From the NCBI GenBank assembly GCA_019695455.1, contig JAEUAC010000024.1:1-7586 (forward strand): DNA of 7,586 bases, written 5' to 3'. Within the stretch, counting starts at the first letter, position 1, and every line of letters begins with the position of its first letter. Positions 6,426-7,586 of this stretch are shown one piece after another. The stretch is from Methylorubrum extorquens (GTDB lineage Bacteria > Pseudomonadota > Alphaproteobacteria > Rhizobiales > Beijerinckiaceae). The notes under the pieces were generated by a model. That model saw only the letters and a program-made list of their open reading frames with translations. It was not told the origin of the DNA and ran no database searches. The translations under genes were made by a program, and so were the position numbers.

Positions 6426-6459
6426 CCAGGACACTCCAACTTGTCAGGTCGTTAAGACA

Positions 6460-6488
6460 ATCGAACGTTACAGCTCCCGCCGCGTCAA
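6460..6488 (-). promoter_or_regulatory. candidate promoter for the PAS-like gene and dapE
   Basis: Read on the - strand, TTGACG (complement of 6483-6488) is a good alphaproteobacterial -35, followed after 17 bases by TTCGAT (complement of 6460-6465), a weak -10. The region is less GC-rich than its surroundings. It would give a leader of about 25-30 bases for the PAS-like gene and allow dapE to be expressed apart from dapD. Called by eye; the -10 matches only three of six consensus bases. Confidence 0.35.
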
Positions 6489-6497
6489 GCCGGCGGG
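6476..6497. repeat. 7-base inverted repeat enclosing the -35 element
   Basis: CCCGCCG (6476-6482) and CGGCGGG (6491-6497) form a perfect inverted repeat with an 8-base centre that contains the - strand TTGACG. It starts 33 bases beyond the dapD stop on the - strand. It could be an operator over the -35 element, or a hairpin at the dapD mRNA 3' end; no T-run follows on either strand, which argues against a complete intrinsic terminator. Confidence 0.45.
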
Positions 6498-6507
6498 TGT
6501 TCGACTT

Positions 6508-6521
6508 CCGGCGCAGGCCGG
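6508..6521 (-). terminator. small hairpin after dapD, weak terminator candidate
   Basis: CCGGC (6508-6512) pairs with GCCGG (6517-6521) across a 4-base loop, 9 bases past the dapD stop on the - strand. The stem is short and is not followed by a T-run, so termination would be weak or need other factors. Confidence 0.25.
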
Positions 6522-6530
6522 GCCAACGAC

Positions 6531-7388
6531 TCAGTCCCTCAGGAGTTCATTGATCGACGTCTTGGCCCGCGTCTGCGCGTCGACGCGCTTCACGATGACG
6601 GCGCAGGACAGCGACGGCCCCGGCGATCCGTCCGGCAGCGGCTTGCCCGGGAGCGCGCCGGGCACGACGACCGAATAGGCCGGCACGCGCCCGACGAAGA
6701 CCTCGCCCGTGGCCCGGTCGACGATCTTCGAGGTCGAGGACAGGAACACGCCCATCGAGAGCACGGAGCCGGTCTCGACGATCACGCCCTCCACCACCTC
6801 CGAGCGGGCCCCGATGAAGCAATCGTCCTCGATGACGACCGGGTTGGCCTGCAGGGGCTCGAGCACGCCCCCGATGCCGACGCCGCCCGACAGGTGCACG
6901 TTGCGGCCGATCTGGGCGCAGGAGCCCACCGTGACCCAGGTGTCGACCATGGTGCCGGCTCCCACCGAGGCGCCGAGGTTGACGAAGGACGGCATCAGGA
7001 TGGCGCCGGGCGCGATGTAAGCGGAGCGGCGCACCACGCAGTTCGGCACGGCGCGGAAGCCGGCCGCGGCCCACTGGCCTTCGCCCCAACCCTCGAACTT
7101 CGACGGCACCTTGTCGTACCAGGAGGAGCCGGCCGGGCCGCCGGGCACCATCGCCATGTCGTTCAGGCGGAAGGACAGCAGCACGGCCTTCTTCAGCCAC
7201 TGGTGCACGGTCCAGCTGCCGGGCCCGGTGGCGCCCTCCGTCTTGGTGGCGACGCGCAATTCGCCGGAATCGAGCAGCGACAGGGCGCGGTCCACGGCGT
7301 CGCGCACCTCGCCGGTGGTGCCGGGGGTGATGGACGCCCGGTCCTCGAAGGCCCGCTCGATGATGGCCTGAAGCGCCGTCGTGTCCAT
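6531..7388 (-). CDS. dapD: tetrahydrodipicolinate N-succinyltransferase
   Basis: A 285-residue enzyme that transfers succinyl from succinyl-CoA to tetrahydrodipicolinate, the committed step of the succinylase DAP/lysine route, upstream of DapE. The N-terminal helical domain (1-about 110) includes TTGEVRDAVDRALSLLDSGELRVA and the WTVHQWLKKAVLLSFRL motif. A left-handed beta-helix of hexapeptide repeats follows (about 115-235): AYIAPGAILMPSFVNLGASVGAGTMVDTW, VGSCAQIGRNVHLSGGVGIGGVLEPL and FIGARSEVVEGVIVETGSVLSMGVF. Asp149 (MVDTW) and Glu197 (ARSEVVEG) match the proposed catalytic Asp and Glu of mycobacterial/E. coli-type DapD. The C-terminus (CAVIVKRVDAQTRAKTSINELLR) is typical. The ATG at 7388 is chosen because homologues start about here; an in-frame ATG at 7517 would add a basic, unconserved 43-residue tail across the regulatory dyads. 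The ribosome binding site is weak (GGCGG close to the ATG). Confidence 0.97.
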   Translation of the reverse strand: MDTTALQAIIERAFEDRASITPGTTGEVRDAVDRALSLLDSGELRVATKTEGATGPGSWTVHQWLKKAVLLSFRLNDMAMVPGGPAGSSWYDKVPSKFEGWGEGQWAAAGFRAVPNCVVRRSAYIAPGAILMPSFVNLGASVGAGTMVDTWVTVGSCAQIGRNVHLSGGVGIGGVLEPLQANPVVIEDDCFIGARSEVVEGVIVETGSVLSMGVFLSSTSKIVDRATGEVFVGRVPAYSVVVPGALPGKPLPDGSPGPSLSCAVIVKRVDAQTRAKTSINELLRD

Positions 7389-7403
7389 GGTGCCGCCCGT
7401 GTC

Positions 7404-7443
7404 CCTTCGCCCGAAGGCCGATGAGCCCCTGCATTCGGGCGAA
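7404..7443. promoter_or_regulatory. paired TTCG-N2-CGAA dyads in dapD leader
   Basis: TTCGCCCGAA (7406-7415) and TTCGGGCGAA (7434-7443) are perfect reverse complements of each other, 18 bases apart, and each is also a dyad of form TTCG-N2-CGAA; the proximal one extends to CCTTCG-CC-CGAAGG (7404-7417). Centres are 28 bases apart. They lie 17-55 bases upstream of the dapD ATG, just downstream of a TTGACA. This fits two operator sites for a dimeric regulator, or a 10-bp stem with an 18-base loop in the dapD mRNA leader. Confidence 0.5.
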
Positions 7444-7453
7444 CGCGCGGAGC

Positions 7454-7459
7454 TGTCAA
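7454..7459 (-). promoter_or_regulatory. consensus -35 element for dapD
   Basis: The - strand reads TTGACA, a perfect sigma-70 -35 hexamer, 66 bases upstream of the dapD ATG. At 16-18 bases downstream I see only GAATGC-like sequence, a poor -10, so either the promoter needs an activator or the match is incomplete. The distal TTCG dyad would overlap its -10 region. Confidence 0.4.
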
Positions 7460-7488
7460 CCGCGGGAAGCGCGGCGACGCGACGGCGC

Positions 7489-7517
7489 TTGCCGGGCCGC
7501 GAATCCCGCGAGATCAT
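7489..7517 (+). promoter_or_regulatory. candidate promoter for the gene starting at 7568
   Basis: TTGCCG (7489-7494) and GATCAT (7512-7517) are separated by 17 bases, each matching four of six sigma-70 consensus positions. Transcription would start near 7524, leaving a leader of about 44 bases that contains the strong ribosome binding site GGGAGG. It is divergent from dapD. Weak evidence by eye. Confidence 0.3.
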
Positions 7518-7567
7518 GCGGCGGCGCGCAGCCGGGCCAACCGGAGCGCCGACACGGGAGGACCATC

Positions 7568-7586
7568 ATGACCGACTTTTCGGCGC
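7568..7586 (+). CDS. start of a gene running off the window
   Basis: ATG at 7568 is preceded 6 bases upstream by GGGAGG (7556-7561), the strongest Shine-Dalgarno sequence in the window. Only six codons are visible (MTDFSA), so no function can be given. It is divergent from dapD across a 179-base intergenic region (7389-7567) that also holds the dyads and promoter candidates described separately. Another ATG at 7516 in a different frame is open to the edge but has no ribosome binding site. Confidence 0.6.

Noticed and set aside
6452..6470. Possible CtrA-type site (TTAA at 6452-6455 followed by a second half)
   Set aside because: The second half, 7 bases on, reads GAAC and not TTAA; only half a site is present.
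7389..7517. 43-residue N-terminal extension of dapD from an ATG at 7517
   Set aside because: The extension is basic and unlike DapD N-termini, and it would make the -35 and the dyads coding; the start at 7388 gives the usual family length.
1..7586. CRISPR arrays, tRNA or rRNA genes, insertion sequences, phage genes
   Set aside because: No spaced identical repeats, tRNA cloverleaf signatures, transposase motifs or flanking inverted repeats were seen; gene density and codon use are uniform.

Overview
The window is a GC-rich (roughly 70% by eye) housekeeping stretch of an alphaproteobacterial chromosome. The codons end almost always in G or C, and the gene set (Smr protein, PfkB adenosine kinase, def-fmt-truA, dapE and dapD) resembles Hyphomicrobiales, most likely a Methylobacterium-like genome. 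The genus is an inference from remembered protein similarity, not a search.

Layout. Bases 1-1856 on the + strand hold the C-terminal part of an Smr-domain protein (its start lies outside the window), a complete PfkB-family kinase of the alphaproteobacterial adenosine kinase type, and a small predicted secreted protein. Bases 1905-4268 (+) hold a tight operon, def-fmt-truA: peptide deformylase and methionyl-tRNA formyltransferase overlap by ATGA, and truA starts one base after fmt stops. From 4092 to 7388 everything is on the - strand and is transcribed in the order dapD, PAS-like gene, dapE, small membrane protein. A new + strand gene with a strong ribosome binding site begins at 7568 and leaves the window after six codons.

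How the genes work together. Fmt formylates initiator Met-tRNA and Def removes the formyl group from new proteins, a classic functional pair. TruA makes pseudouridines in tRNA anticodon arms. DapD and DapE are two steps of the succinylase route to meso-diaminopimelate and lysine. The PAS-like gene lies between dapD and dapE and overlaps the start of dapE, so its translation is probably coupled to dapE.

I see no phage, transposon, CRISPR array, tRNA, rRNA or defence system, and nothing that amounts to a wholly new biological system. The best leads are small in scale. (1) truA has apparently lost its usual stop and runs 58 codons antisense into the membrane-protein gene, in exact codon register, so that the same three bases are Ser in one gene and stop in the other. 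(2) A promoter-like element is placed so that def would be transcribed without a leader. (3) A PAS-like protein is translationally coupled to dapE. (4) A pair of TTCG-N2-CGAA dyads lies in the dapD leader.
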